Virus record (IMG/VR): IMGVR_UViG_3300044635_001334
Span: 1-32,418 of that record
Source of the DNA: a virus
Strand: one strand, 5' to 3'
DNA: 32,418 nt
This document shows positions 4,824-11,974 of the stretch, one piece after another. Position 1 is the first letter of the stretch. Each line of letters opens with the position of its first letter. Under the pieces are notes generated by a model that saw only the letters and a program-made list of their open reading frames with translations, did no database searches and was not told the DNA's origin. The translations under genes were made by a program, and so were the position numbers.

Positions 4824-6329
4824 ATGAGTAGTGCCAAAGAATTAGCCCGGAAACGGGTAAAAATCAAACTGGAATTGAACCGCAGACGCAGGCGTCGGGC
4901 CAAGAAACTGCCCGTGCCTTTGCCATCGTTGTATCCCAAGCAGGAAGAGATTAAGGCGTCTTCCAAGCGGTACAACGTGCTGGATATTGGACGCCGGGCG
5001 GGTAAGACCTACCTCGGGGTTCATCTCGCCTTGGAAGCAGCTTCTAATGGCGAGCTTGTAGGGTGGTTTAGTCCAACCTACAAATACTTGTTGGACGTAT
5101 GGCGTGACCTTGAGCGACCCTCACGGGGCATTGCCAGCCGTATCAACGCAACAGAACGGCGAATCGAATTCCCTAATGGAGGAATGATAGAAGCATGGAC
5201 ACTGGAAAACTCGGATGCGGGACGTGGACGGCGATACCATCTCGCTATCGTAGACGAAGCAGCGATGGTGGGGAATCTGCTTCAGGCGTGGAACGAGGCA
5301 ATCAGCCCAACCCTGACGGACTTTCAGGGAACTGCGTGGTTTTTGTCAACGCCGAAGGGGCTGAACTTCTTTCACGACTTGTGGCTGCGCGGCCAAGATA
5401 CAGAGAACTACCCAAACTGGATATCCTGGCTCTTGCCGTCCGCAGTAAACCCGTTCCTTCCACCGAAGGAGATTGAAGAGGCTCGCAAGTCCCTGCCGGA
5501 AATGACCTTCCGGCAGGAGTACTTGGCTGAGTTCATATCATCAGATGGTGCGGTATTCAGGAATGTGGATGCCGTTTTGACCGCCCCTGATTCCCTTCCC
5601 GCTGACCATAAAGGACACTTTATTGTGGCGGGAGTGGATTGGGGGCGTACTCACGATTTTACCGCCGCCTGCCTGTTTTGCTGCCACTGTGGTCACGAGG
5701 TGGCCCTTGACCGGTTCAACCAGGTTGGGTGGGAATTTCAGCGGGGAAGGCTGCTTGCACTCTTCGAAAAGTGGGGAGTGAGGGAAGTCTGCGTTGAAAC
5801 CAACTCAATTGGTGGGCCGAACCTTGAAGCGTTGCGAAAAAGAATGCCTGATGGGATGTACGCGGTAGGGTTTGAGACAACTTCTAAAACAAAGGGGCCA
5901 ATGATTCAGGCATTGGCCCTTGCCATTGAGCAGGAGAAGATAAGGCTGCTCCCGCACACGATTGGCCGTCACGAGCTGGTCAGCTACGAAGCCGAAGTGC
6001 TACCGTCTGGGTATACCAGATACGGGGCACCAGAAGGGGGCTGGGACGATACGGTTATTGCCAGAGGCTTGGCGTGGCATAAGGCTAAGTCTAGGACACC
6101 CTACCCAATGACTTCGGACGAGAAACTGGAAGCGGCCCTACCCGCTGGATGGAGAGCCGACCAGGCACCGGCTCAGGTAGGCACGTGGGAGCGTGACGGG
6201 TGGGATATGGCCCGCGAGGCCCGTAAGACTGAGATTGAAGAAGCATTGAAGAAGACTAATTCTGGTATGGATGACCCTTGGAACCCCAAAGGCGGCTTGA
6301 CCAACCTGGGTGGATGGTCAGGATTCTAA
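4824..6329 (+). CDS. terL: Terminase large subunit, 501 aa
   Basis: The ATPase/nuclease motor that packages DNA through the portal and cuts the concatemer. ATPase domain: Walker A GRRAGKT (56-62), Walker B LAIVDEA (140-146), STP coupling motif (175-177). RNase H-like nuclease domain: Asp272 in GVDWGRTHD, Glu325 in VETNSIGG and Asp408/409 in GGWDDT. The basic start (RRRRRRAKK) may contact DNA. A small Cys/His insertion (CLFCCHCGH, 283-291) lies in the nuclease domain. No ribosome binding site precedes the ATG, so coupling to thyX upstream (15 bases) is possible. The gene encodes both halves intact. Confidence 0.95.
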   Translation: MSSAKELARKRVKIKLELNRRRRRRAKKLPVPLPSLYPKQEEIKASSKRYNVLDIGRRAGKTYLGVHLALEAASNGELVGWFSPTYKYLLDVWRDLERPSRGIASRINATERRIEFPNGGMIEAWTLENSDAGRGRRYHLAIVDEAAMVGNLLQAWNEAISPTLTDFQGTAWFLSTPKGLNFFHDLWLRGQDTENYPNWISWLLPSAVNPFLPPKEIEEARKSLPEMTFRQEYLAEFISSDGAVFRNVDAVLTAPDSLPADHKGHFIVAGVDWGRTHDFTAACLFCCHCGHEVALDRFNQVGWEFQRGRLLALFEKWGVREVCVETNSIGGPNLEALRKRMPDGMYAVGFETTSKTKGPMIQALALAIEQEKIRLLPHTIGRHELVSYEAEVLPSGYTRYGAPEGGWDDTVIARGLAWHKAKSRTPYPMTSDEKLEAALPAGWRADQAPAQVGTWERDGWDMAREARKTEIEEALKKTNSGMDDPWNPKGGLTNLGGWSGF

Positions 6330-6348
6330 AAATTTATAGCCGTTCTAT

Positions 6349-6391
6349 GTTAGCAACCTAACGGTTCTGGAACATTAACAGCCTATAGGCT
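6349..6391. promoter_or_regulatory. Stem-loop and 12-bp palindrome after terL
   Basis: GTTAG (6349-6353) and CTAAC (6358-6362) form a small stem with loop CAAC, and AGCCTATAGGCT (6380-6391) is a perfect palindrome directly before the AAGGAG site of the gene at 6408. There is no T-run, so it is not an intrinsic terminator. An operator or RNA-processing site is possible in this 78-base gap, the first clear break in the rightward gene chain. Confidence 0.4.
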
Positions 6392-6407
6392 TTCAAGGAG
6401 AAGAGTT

Positions 6408-6731
6408 ATGCCAGTTAAGCAGGATTTTGAGGTTGGTGCAATCCACGCCCTGAGTGCGACCAACAAGATTGCGATTTTGGGCGGCAGTGACAGCACGATT
6501 AACGGAAAGACTACGACCGCTTCTATTGCGTCCGTGCGAGCATTGCCGGTTATTGCCGGTACTTCGCCCGACCTGATTGAGAAGGTGGCGGTTGGTCTTG
6601 AACACGGCATTCTGGCAGGCGTGCTGCCGTCAGGAAGCCACGGATACACCACTCTGGCTGGTATGGCGGCGGGTATTGCGGCCCAGATTCCGGGCTACGA
6701 CGCTACCTTTGCCGGATTCCTGCCCCAGTAA
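6408..6731 (+). CDS. Hypothetical protein, 107 aa
   Basis: A small protein with a strong ribosome binding site (AAGGAGAAGAG). Its sequence is Ala/Gly/Ile/Thr-rich (e.g. INGKTTTASIASVRALPVIA) and ends in a hydrophobic, glycine-rich segment (YTTLAGMAAGIAAQIPGYD). No signal peptide or known domain is visible. Its position right after terL, ahead of fibre genes and behind its own good ribosome binding site, would suit an abundant small virion protein, but that is inference. Confidence 0.6.
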   Translation: MPVKQDFEVGAIHALSATNKIAILGGSDSTINGKTTTASIASVRALPVIAGTSPDLIEKVAVGLEHGILAGVLPSGSHGYTTLAGMAAGIAAQIPGYDATFAGFLPQ

Positions 6732-6751
6732 ACAACGAGTTACCTCCGACA

Positions 6752-7144
6752 ATGGGAATTTCGCCGACTCTAGCCCTGATTTGTCTCCTTGGAGCCTTAC
6801 TTGGATGGCAAATCAGGGTGCTTTTAGCCCAAATTCACCGTCTGGAACAAGAAATTGAGAAGTCCCGGCTTCGTGAGCAGCAGATGGTAGACAAACTGCT
6901 CTCCAAGTCGGGATATTCCCCTTTGATGGAGCGGGAACAAGTCATCAAGCTGCCTGACCCCGAGGTCAAACAGCCCGATTTCATAGAATTGGCATTCCGC
7001 GAGGATGCGATTATGGAAGAAGTTGAGATGATGAACCCCGGGATGGCCGGAAGAGGGGTTGAGTACGTGAAACAGATGTACCCAAGCCTCTGGGAAGAGG
7101 CTGAAAAGCGGTTCAATACGCTTCATAACCCAATGAGGTCTTAA
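6752..7144 (+). CDS. Membrane-anchored coiled-coil protein, 130 aa
   Basis: The N-terminus has one hydrophobic segment (about residues 5-24, TLALICLLGALLGWQIRVLL) followed by a charged coiled coil (about 28-50, HRLEQEIEKSRLREQQMVDK). The rest is acidic and helical (EDAIMEEVEMMNPGMAGRG). The topology resembles phage spanin or Rz-like proteins and also small virion proteins; there is no overlapping Rz1-type lipoprotein gene and no endolysin nearby, so I leave it unassigned. The ribosome binding site is poor. Its TAA overlaps the ATG of the fibre gene by one base, implying translational coupling. Confidence 0.6.
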   Translation: MGISPTLALICLLGALLGWQIRVLLAQIHRLEQEIEKSRLREQQMVDKLLSKSGYSPLMEREQVIKLPDPEVKQPDFIELAFREDAIMEEVEMMNPGMAGRGVEYVKQMYPSLWEEAEKRFNTLHNPMRS

Positions 7145-10100
7145 TGGCGGTTGGAACGACCAATTATCCGACAAGTCTGGATACCGTAGTAGAACTGGTA
7201 GAGGCCGCAAATAACGCGGCTGATACTTTAAGTGCCGGTATATCCGCGGGTGATGCGTCTCTAACTCTGGCCGATGCTGCTGAATTTGCCGCTTCCGGTA
7301 TCGTCGCGATTGAGAACGAGCTATTGAGCTATACGGGCAAATCAGGGAGTACCCTGACCGGTTTGACCCGTGGGATTGAAGGCACGACTGCTGCGAGCCA
7401 TAGCAGCGGTGCAGATGTGCGGCAAGTCATTACCGCCGCTTCTCATAACGTCCAATCAGCCGCAATTATTGCCCTTGAGCAAAAGCTCGGGACAGGGACT
7501 GACATTGCTTGGTCGCAAATGTCCCCCTTGACGGCCAATCGTCTTGTCGTAACGGACGGAGCCGGTGACGTAACGGCCTCCCCACTGACGCACGACGCCA
7601 CAAATGCGGTCATTGGTAATATTGGCGGCTTGGATTTTGATACCACGCCCACGGCTACGCCCACGACGGCACGGATGGTCTGGGACGATACGCACGGGAC
7701 GGTCAACCTGACCCTCAAAGGCGGTACGGTAGGGGTTGATATCGGTCAGACCACGGTGGCCCGTGTCGTTAACAAGACCGTCACAAACATCAACCTGCTT
7801 CGGTCAAACTATCAGGTCGTCAGGATTGTATCCGCCCAAGGTCAGCGTCTAGCTATCAGCTTGGCCCAGGGAGACGCTGAACCCAATTCTACTGATGTCA
7901 TTGGGCTAGTTGCGGAAGATATCGCCAATAACCAAGAAGGATTTATTGTCGCCCGTGGTCTGATTACGGAAATCGATACTACCGGCAGCTTGCAAGGCGA
8001 GACTTGGGCTGACGGCGACATTCTTTACCTGTCCCCCACGACGGCGGGTGGGCTGACCAAGGTTGAGCCGCAGGCTCCTGACCACCTGATTATTGTCGGG
8101 TATGTGGTGTACGCTCACTCCCAGCACGGCAAGATTTATGTAGCTATCCAGACCTCGTGGGAAACGAAAGAGCTGCACGATGTCAAGATTACCGGCACTC
8201 CGGTAGCTGGTTCCTTGCTGATACGCAATGCCACGACTGGCGTGTGGGAGAACGCGACTCTTACCGCCGGTTCTAATATTACTATTACAAACGCCGATAA
8301 GAGCATCACGATCGCGGGGACTGGTGGTGTAGCGTCGGTAACGGGCACTTCCCCAGTCGTCTCGTCAGGCGGGTCTACCCCTGCTATCAGCCTTGCGGCA
8401 AACTACGGTGATACCCAAAACCCGTATGCGTCCAAGACGGCCAATAACTTCCTTGCCGCCCCGAATGGAACGGCAGGTGCGCCGACATTTCGGGCCATTG
8501 TTGCTGCTGACATTCCGACCCTGAACCAAAATACAACTGGTACGGCCTCAAACGTAACGGGAACGGTAGCGATTGCAAATGGCGGGACAGGGGCTACAAC
8601 AGCTGGGGCTGCTCGAACAAACCTAGGGGCCACGACGGTTGGTAGCAATCTCTTCACCCTTACTAATCCTAGTGCTGTTACCTTCCCCCGTTTTAATGCG
8701 GACAATACCGTATCAGCATTGACCGATACCGCTTTTAGAACAGCGATTGGCGCAGGAACAGTGACAGGTGTAACTGCTTCATCTCCTTTATCTTCGTCAG
8801 GCGGTGCGACGCCTAATTTGAGTTTGGGCACAGTGCCAGTTGCTAACGGCGGTACGGGTGTAACCACGGTATCTAGCGGACAGTTGTTGATTGGTACGTC
8901 TGCCGGAGGATTTGCGGCATCAACGCTAACCGCTGGGTCAAACGTGACGATTACGAACGGAAGCGGGACTATCACCATTGCGGCTTCTAGCGGGGCTACT
9001 CCGGGTGGGTCGGATACTCAAGTACAGTTCAACGACGGTGGGTCGGCTCTCGGGGGCGATGCTGGCTTTACGTACAATAAGACAACGAACACGGCAACAG
9101 TCGAGCAGCTTAACCTTGGGACGGCTGGTTCAGCTCGTGGCATTCTGCGACTGCGCGGAAATACAAGCGGCGAGATTACGGTACAGCCAGCGGCGACGGC
9201 TGGCACGTACACGCTGACCTTACCGCAGGATGACGGCAACGCCAACCAGGTGCTGACCACAGACGGCACTGGCGTGTTGAGCTGGGCGACTCCGAGCAGC
9301 GGTGGCCGCACCACGCTGACGGCCAATCGCACGTATTATGTGGGCTTTGATTTGGATACTTGCACAGTGACTATTGCGTCGCCGTGCGTCGTTACTCGCA
9401 ATAGTCACGGCCTTGCCGATAACGCGCCCATTGTATTCTCGACCACAGGCGCGTTGCCCACGGGCATTATTGCCGGGGCTGTCTACTATGTCAGAGCTAC
9501 CAACAAGACCACCAACACATTTGAGATATCACTGACCTCCGGTGGCGCGGCGGTGAATACCAGTGGCTCGCAGAGCGGCACTCATCGATTGCGTACTGGG
9601 AATGATACCAACGACGGGTTGACCTCCAGCCGCACCGGGGCATTGCTCACAGTCAACAAGGCTATTGAGCTTGTTACGCTGATTGACTTGGCCGGGTATG
9701 AAGTCACTATACAATTGGCGCGAGGGCGATACACGGATATTATTACCTTACAATCTTATATCGGCAAAGGCCCAGTTACCATTTTAGGCGACACGTCGAC
9801 AGTTAGTAATGTACGATTAGAACCGTATAGCATTGGGGCGGTCACAGCGAATAATACAACGGGTACAATTGATAAAACTTCGCACGGGTTACAGAATGGC
9901 ACACCTATTGGATTTATTGCCTACGTGATTCCGCCGACAGGTTTAACAATGGGGCGAGAGTATTACGTGCAAAACGCCTCAGCTAATTCATTTCAATTAT
10001 GGGATGCTCCATCTGGAGGCAATAGGATTACTTGGACGACAAGTGGCACCAGCGTAGTGGGTGGTTCCTATTGTGTGTTTGCCGATTCCGTGCTGGGCAA

Positions 10101-10575
10101 GTATGTCTTAAAGGGGCTGACTATTGGCACTGGAAATGGTGCCTACGGAATGAAAATTAGCAATTCGTCTTTGGATATTTCAACGTGCGACTTTAACGGC
10201 AACTTTAACAATTATGGGCATGTATGGTGTGAGAGTAATTCCAATATTTACTTTAAGGATTCATGGTCGGTAAGCGTAGGCACCAATAATGATAATATGT
10301 TTTTAGCCTCTGATTCAGGCTACATCAGTATGCGCTTATCTACGTGTACTATTACTGCCTCTATTACCGTAGGTACTGGTAATTTTTTATGGGCCTATCG
10401 CAGCGGTGTGCTACTTGCGGATGCTTGCACTTGGGTCAACGCAAGCAATCTGACCGGTAAACGCGGATTAGCTAGTGTAAATGGTATTTTACGAACCAGC
10501 AGCACATTGACGCCAGGCAATGCCGCGCCAACTACTGCCACCGGTGGTCAATATGAAGATTCAGGAAGTATTTAA
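7144..10575 (+). CDS. Tail fibre/spike protein, 1143 aa
   Basis: The N-terminal ~120 residues (including IENELLSYTGKSGSTLTGLT) and the following beta-rich part (AEDIANNQEGFIVARGLITE) are of the kind seen in phage fibres. The middle is made of fibre repeats: GGTGATTAGAARTNLGA, GGTGVTTVSSGQLLIGTSAG, LTAGSNITITN and LTAGSNVTITN. The C-terminal third contains a spike motif (GNDTNDGLTSSRTGALLTVN) and beta-helix-like rungs, probably the receptor- or glycan-binding end. Two copies of an 'HGL...YYV...F.L' module (from about residues 755 and 920) interrupt the spike. DNA after about 9700 is markedly AT-richer, pointing to exchange. The gene starts in TAATG overlap and ends in TAATG overlap with its XkdW-like neighbour. 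Confidence 0.85.
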   Translation: MAVGTTNYPTSLDTVVELVEAANNAADTLSAGISAGDASLTLADAAEFAASGIVAIENELLSYTGKSGSTLTGLTRGIEGTTAASHSSGADVRQVITAASHNVQSAAIIALEQKLGTGTDIAWSQMSPLTANRLVVTDGAGDVTASPLTHDATNAVIGNIGGLDFDTTPTATPTTARMVWDDTHGTVNLTLKGGTVGVDIGQTTVARVVNKTVTNINLLRSNYQVVRIVSAQGQRLAISLAQGDAEPNSTDVIGLVAEDIANNQEGFIVARGLITEIDTTGSLQGETWADGDILYLSPTTAGGLTKVEPQAPDHLIIVGYVVYAHSQHGKIYVAIQTSWETKELHDVKITGTPVAGSLLIRNATTGVWENATLTAGSNITITNADKSITIAGTGGVASVTGTSPVVSSGGSTPAISLAANYGDTQNPYASKTANNFLAAPNGTAGAPTFRAIVAADIPTLNQNTTGTASNVTGTVAIANGGTGATTAGAARTNLGATTVGSNLFTLTNPSAVTFPRFNADNTVSALTDTAFRTAIGAGTVTGVTASSPLSSSGGATPNLSLGTVPVANGGTGVTTVSSGQLLIGTSAGGFAASTLTAGSNVTITNGSGTITIAASSGATPGGSDTQVQFNDGGSALGGDAGFTYNKTTNTATVEQLNLGTAGSARGILRLRGNTSGEITVQPAATAGTYTLTLPQDDGNANQVLTTDGTGVLSWATPSSGGRTTLTANRTYYVGFDLDTCTVTIASPCVVTRNSHGLADNAPIVFSTTGALPTGIIAGAVYYVRATNKTTNTFEISLTSGGAAVNTSGSQSGTHRLRTGNDTNDGLTSSRTGALLTVNKAIELVTLIDLAGYEVTIQLARGRYTDIITLQSYIGKGPVTILGDTSTVSNVRLEPYSIGAVTANNTTGTIDKTSHGLQNGTPIGFIAYVIPPTGLTMGREYYVQNASANSFQLWDAPSGGNRITWTTSGTSVVGGSYCVFADSVLGKYVLKGLTIGTGNGAYGMKISNSSLDISTCDFNGNFNNYGHVWCESNSNIYFKDSWSVSVGTNNDNMFLASDSGYISMRLSTCTITASITVGTGNFLWAYRSGVLLADACTWVNASNLTGKRGLASVNGILRTSSTLTPGNAAPTTATGGQYEDSGSI

Positions 10576-10904
10576 TGAATAACTGGGCCGATTATTGTGC
10601 AGCTTTTCAACGCTTGCCTGTCACGTGGACAATGGTGCGTGATTACCGCAACATCTGTTTTCAATTTGCAGACATTGCCGTCCTACGCTACACCGAGGCC
10701 GGACTCCCCGTCCCGGCTGAGTGGGCGACGTATCGGCAAGCGTTGAGGGATATCACGACCACGGTCCCCGACCCTGAGAGCGTGGTAGTCCCTGACCCGC
10801 CGGAGGTGGTGATTCCGCCCAGCGTGGTGAGCCAGGAAGACAGGCTTGAGGCGGCAGAGCTGATGATTGACTTGCTACTCGACACGCAACAGGAGAGCGC
10901 ATAA
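10575..10904 (+). CDS. Tail fibre/tail assembly chaperone-like (XkdW/APC-like), 109 aa
   Basis: The motif PAEWATYRQALRDIT followed by a proline-rich stretch is typical of small APC/XkdW-type proteins encoded directly after fibre genes. The C-terminus (DRLEAAELMIDLLLDTQQ) is a helix as in other members. The ATG overlaps the fibre's TAA by one base, so it is made together with the fibre. The likely role is helping the fibre fold or attach. The assignment rests on motif and position. Confidence 0.65.
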   Translation: MNNWADYCAAFQRLPVTWTMVRDYRNICFQFADIAVLRYTEAGLPVPAEWATYRQALRDITTTVPDPESVVVPDPPEVVIPPSVVSQEDRLEAAELMIDLLLDTQQESA

Positions 10905-11131
10905 TGGCTGAGATAGCGATTACCCCGCAATACCGGCTGGTATTGAATCGCTGGCAGAATGGCTTGATCACGATCAGGCAGGTTGAGCTATTCGTCAAAA
11001 CAGGATGGCTGACCCGCGATCAAGCTGACCAGATATATACGTATCCACGGAAACAGACCGAGCTGGTATTAAATGACCCGTTTACGCCGGAGCGATTGGA
11101 AGAGATACGGGCAAATATTGAAAGTGACTGA
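10904..11131 (+). CDS. XkdX-like small protein, 75 aa
   Basis: The first 45 residues follow the XkdX family plan: a short helix (YRLVLNRWQNG), an I-T turn, then VELFVKTGWLTRDQADQIY, matching the family's 'G-x-IT-x-x-x-V-x-x-FV-x-x-G-x-IT-x-x-x-x-x-x-I'. XkdX genes lie beside XkdW and fibre genes in PBSX-like phages, as here. The function is unknown even in model phages. The ribosome binding site CAGGAGAG lies inside the upstream gene; the ends overlap neighbours by one base each. Confidence 0.65.
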   Translation: MAEIAITPQYRLVLNRWQNGLITIRQVELFVKTGWLTRDQADQIYTYPRKQTELVLNDPFTPERLEEIRANIESD

Positions 11132-11967
11132 TGCCGACTTTATGGGGTCAACAGTTATGGGGTACGTCGCTATGGTGGGGATTAGGCCCGCCACCACCAG
11201 CTGTACCAGAAGTGTTATCAATTGACAGGGCTACGGTTGACCCTCGGTGGCTAGATGCGGCAATTTTTAATCCGGCGTGGGATGATACTGATACCCTGAA
11301 CACGTGCGCGGTAGATAGCGCAAGGCTTGCACCATCGTGGGTAGACCAAGCAAGCGTGATAGCTAAATGGCAGGACGCTACATTGGTAGTGGCTAATTGG
11401 GGTGACGCAGAAACTCTGAACATATGCCCCGATACCGGCATCGTGCAGGGCAGCTGGGGGGATAGCACAACGCTGAATCCGCAGTGGTTGGACGATATTA
11501 GTGGCGCGCCGGAGTGGCTAGACATTGCAACGCTTGACCCTGAATGGACGGATAGGGCAATTATTGGACTTGCGAGGTTTACGATGACTGCTTTCAATAA
11601 CAGTTTGAAGCCGATAGTGCGGGGCGACACGCGCAAGATTGAGCGTACTTTTACAGGTTTACCGACCGGCGAGACGATTGATAAAGCCTGGCTGACAGTC
11701 AAGACCTCTACGTCCGTCAATGACCCCGGCTTGTTTCAGGTTGAGATTACGACAACGGCTACGGCCTCGGGGCAGATTACGGATGCCTCCACAAGCGACG
11801 GTCAGATTGCGATGAATTTTATTATCAGTGGCACGAACAGCGCGCTGGCAACGGGTGGAGCAGAGTACATCTACGACATTCAAGTCAGGACGACCACGGG
11901 GACAATCCATACGCTGGTAATGGGTACGGTGACATTTTTTGACGGTGTAACGGCGGCGACGAGTTAG
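11131..11967 (+). CDS. Decapeptide W-x-D repeat protein with beta-sandwich C-terminus, 278 aa
   Basis: Residues 30-139 are an array of about eleven to twelve ten-residue units with consensus W-x-D-x-A/T-T-L-x-P-x. Trp falls at 40, 50, 70, 80, 90, 109, 119, 129 and 139; units at 30, 60 and 99 have lost the Trp, and one unit is nine residues long. The N-terminus is Trp/Gly/Pro-rich (WGQQLWGTSLWWGLGPPPP). Residues about 150-278 look like an immunoglobulin-like baseplate/upper-fibre domain (GDTRKIERTFTGLPTGETID), vaguely BppU-N-like. Likely a virion appendage protein made with the fibre. It overlaps the XkdX-like gene by one base. The repeat family is not one I recognise. Confidence 0.7.
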   Translation: MPTLWGQQLWGTSLWWGLGPPPPAVPEVLSIDRATVDPRWLDAAIFNPAWDDTDTLNTCAVDSARLAPSWVDQASVIAKWQDATLVVANWGDAETLNICPDTGIVQGSWGDSTTLNPQWLDDISGAPEWLDIATLDPEWTDRAIIGLARFTMTAFNNSLKPIVRGDTRKIERTFTGLPTGETIDKAWLTVKTSTSVNDPGLFQVEITTTATASGQITDASTSDGQIAMNFIISGTNSALATGGAEYIYDIQVRTTTGTIHTLVMGTVTFFDGVTAATS

Positions 11968-11974
11968 GAGCGAT

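Noticed and set aside
6752-7144. Spanin/Rz call for the TM-plus-coiled-coil protein
   Set aside because: Topology fits but there is no overlapping lipoprotein gene, holin or endolysin next to it.
8403-8978. A 191-codon reverse-strand open frame in the fibre gene
   Set aside because: Low-complexity Val/Pro/Ala translation of antisense fibre repeats; no start signal.
11148-11720. A 190-codon reverse-strand open frame opposite the decapeptide repeat protein
   Set aside because: The frame stays open because the forward repeats recur every 30 bases; its Ser/Ala/Val-rich periodic translation mirrors those repeats.
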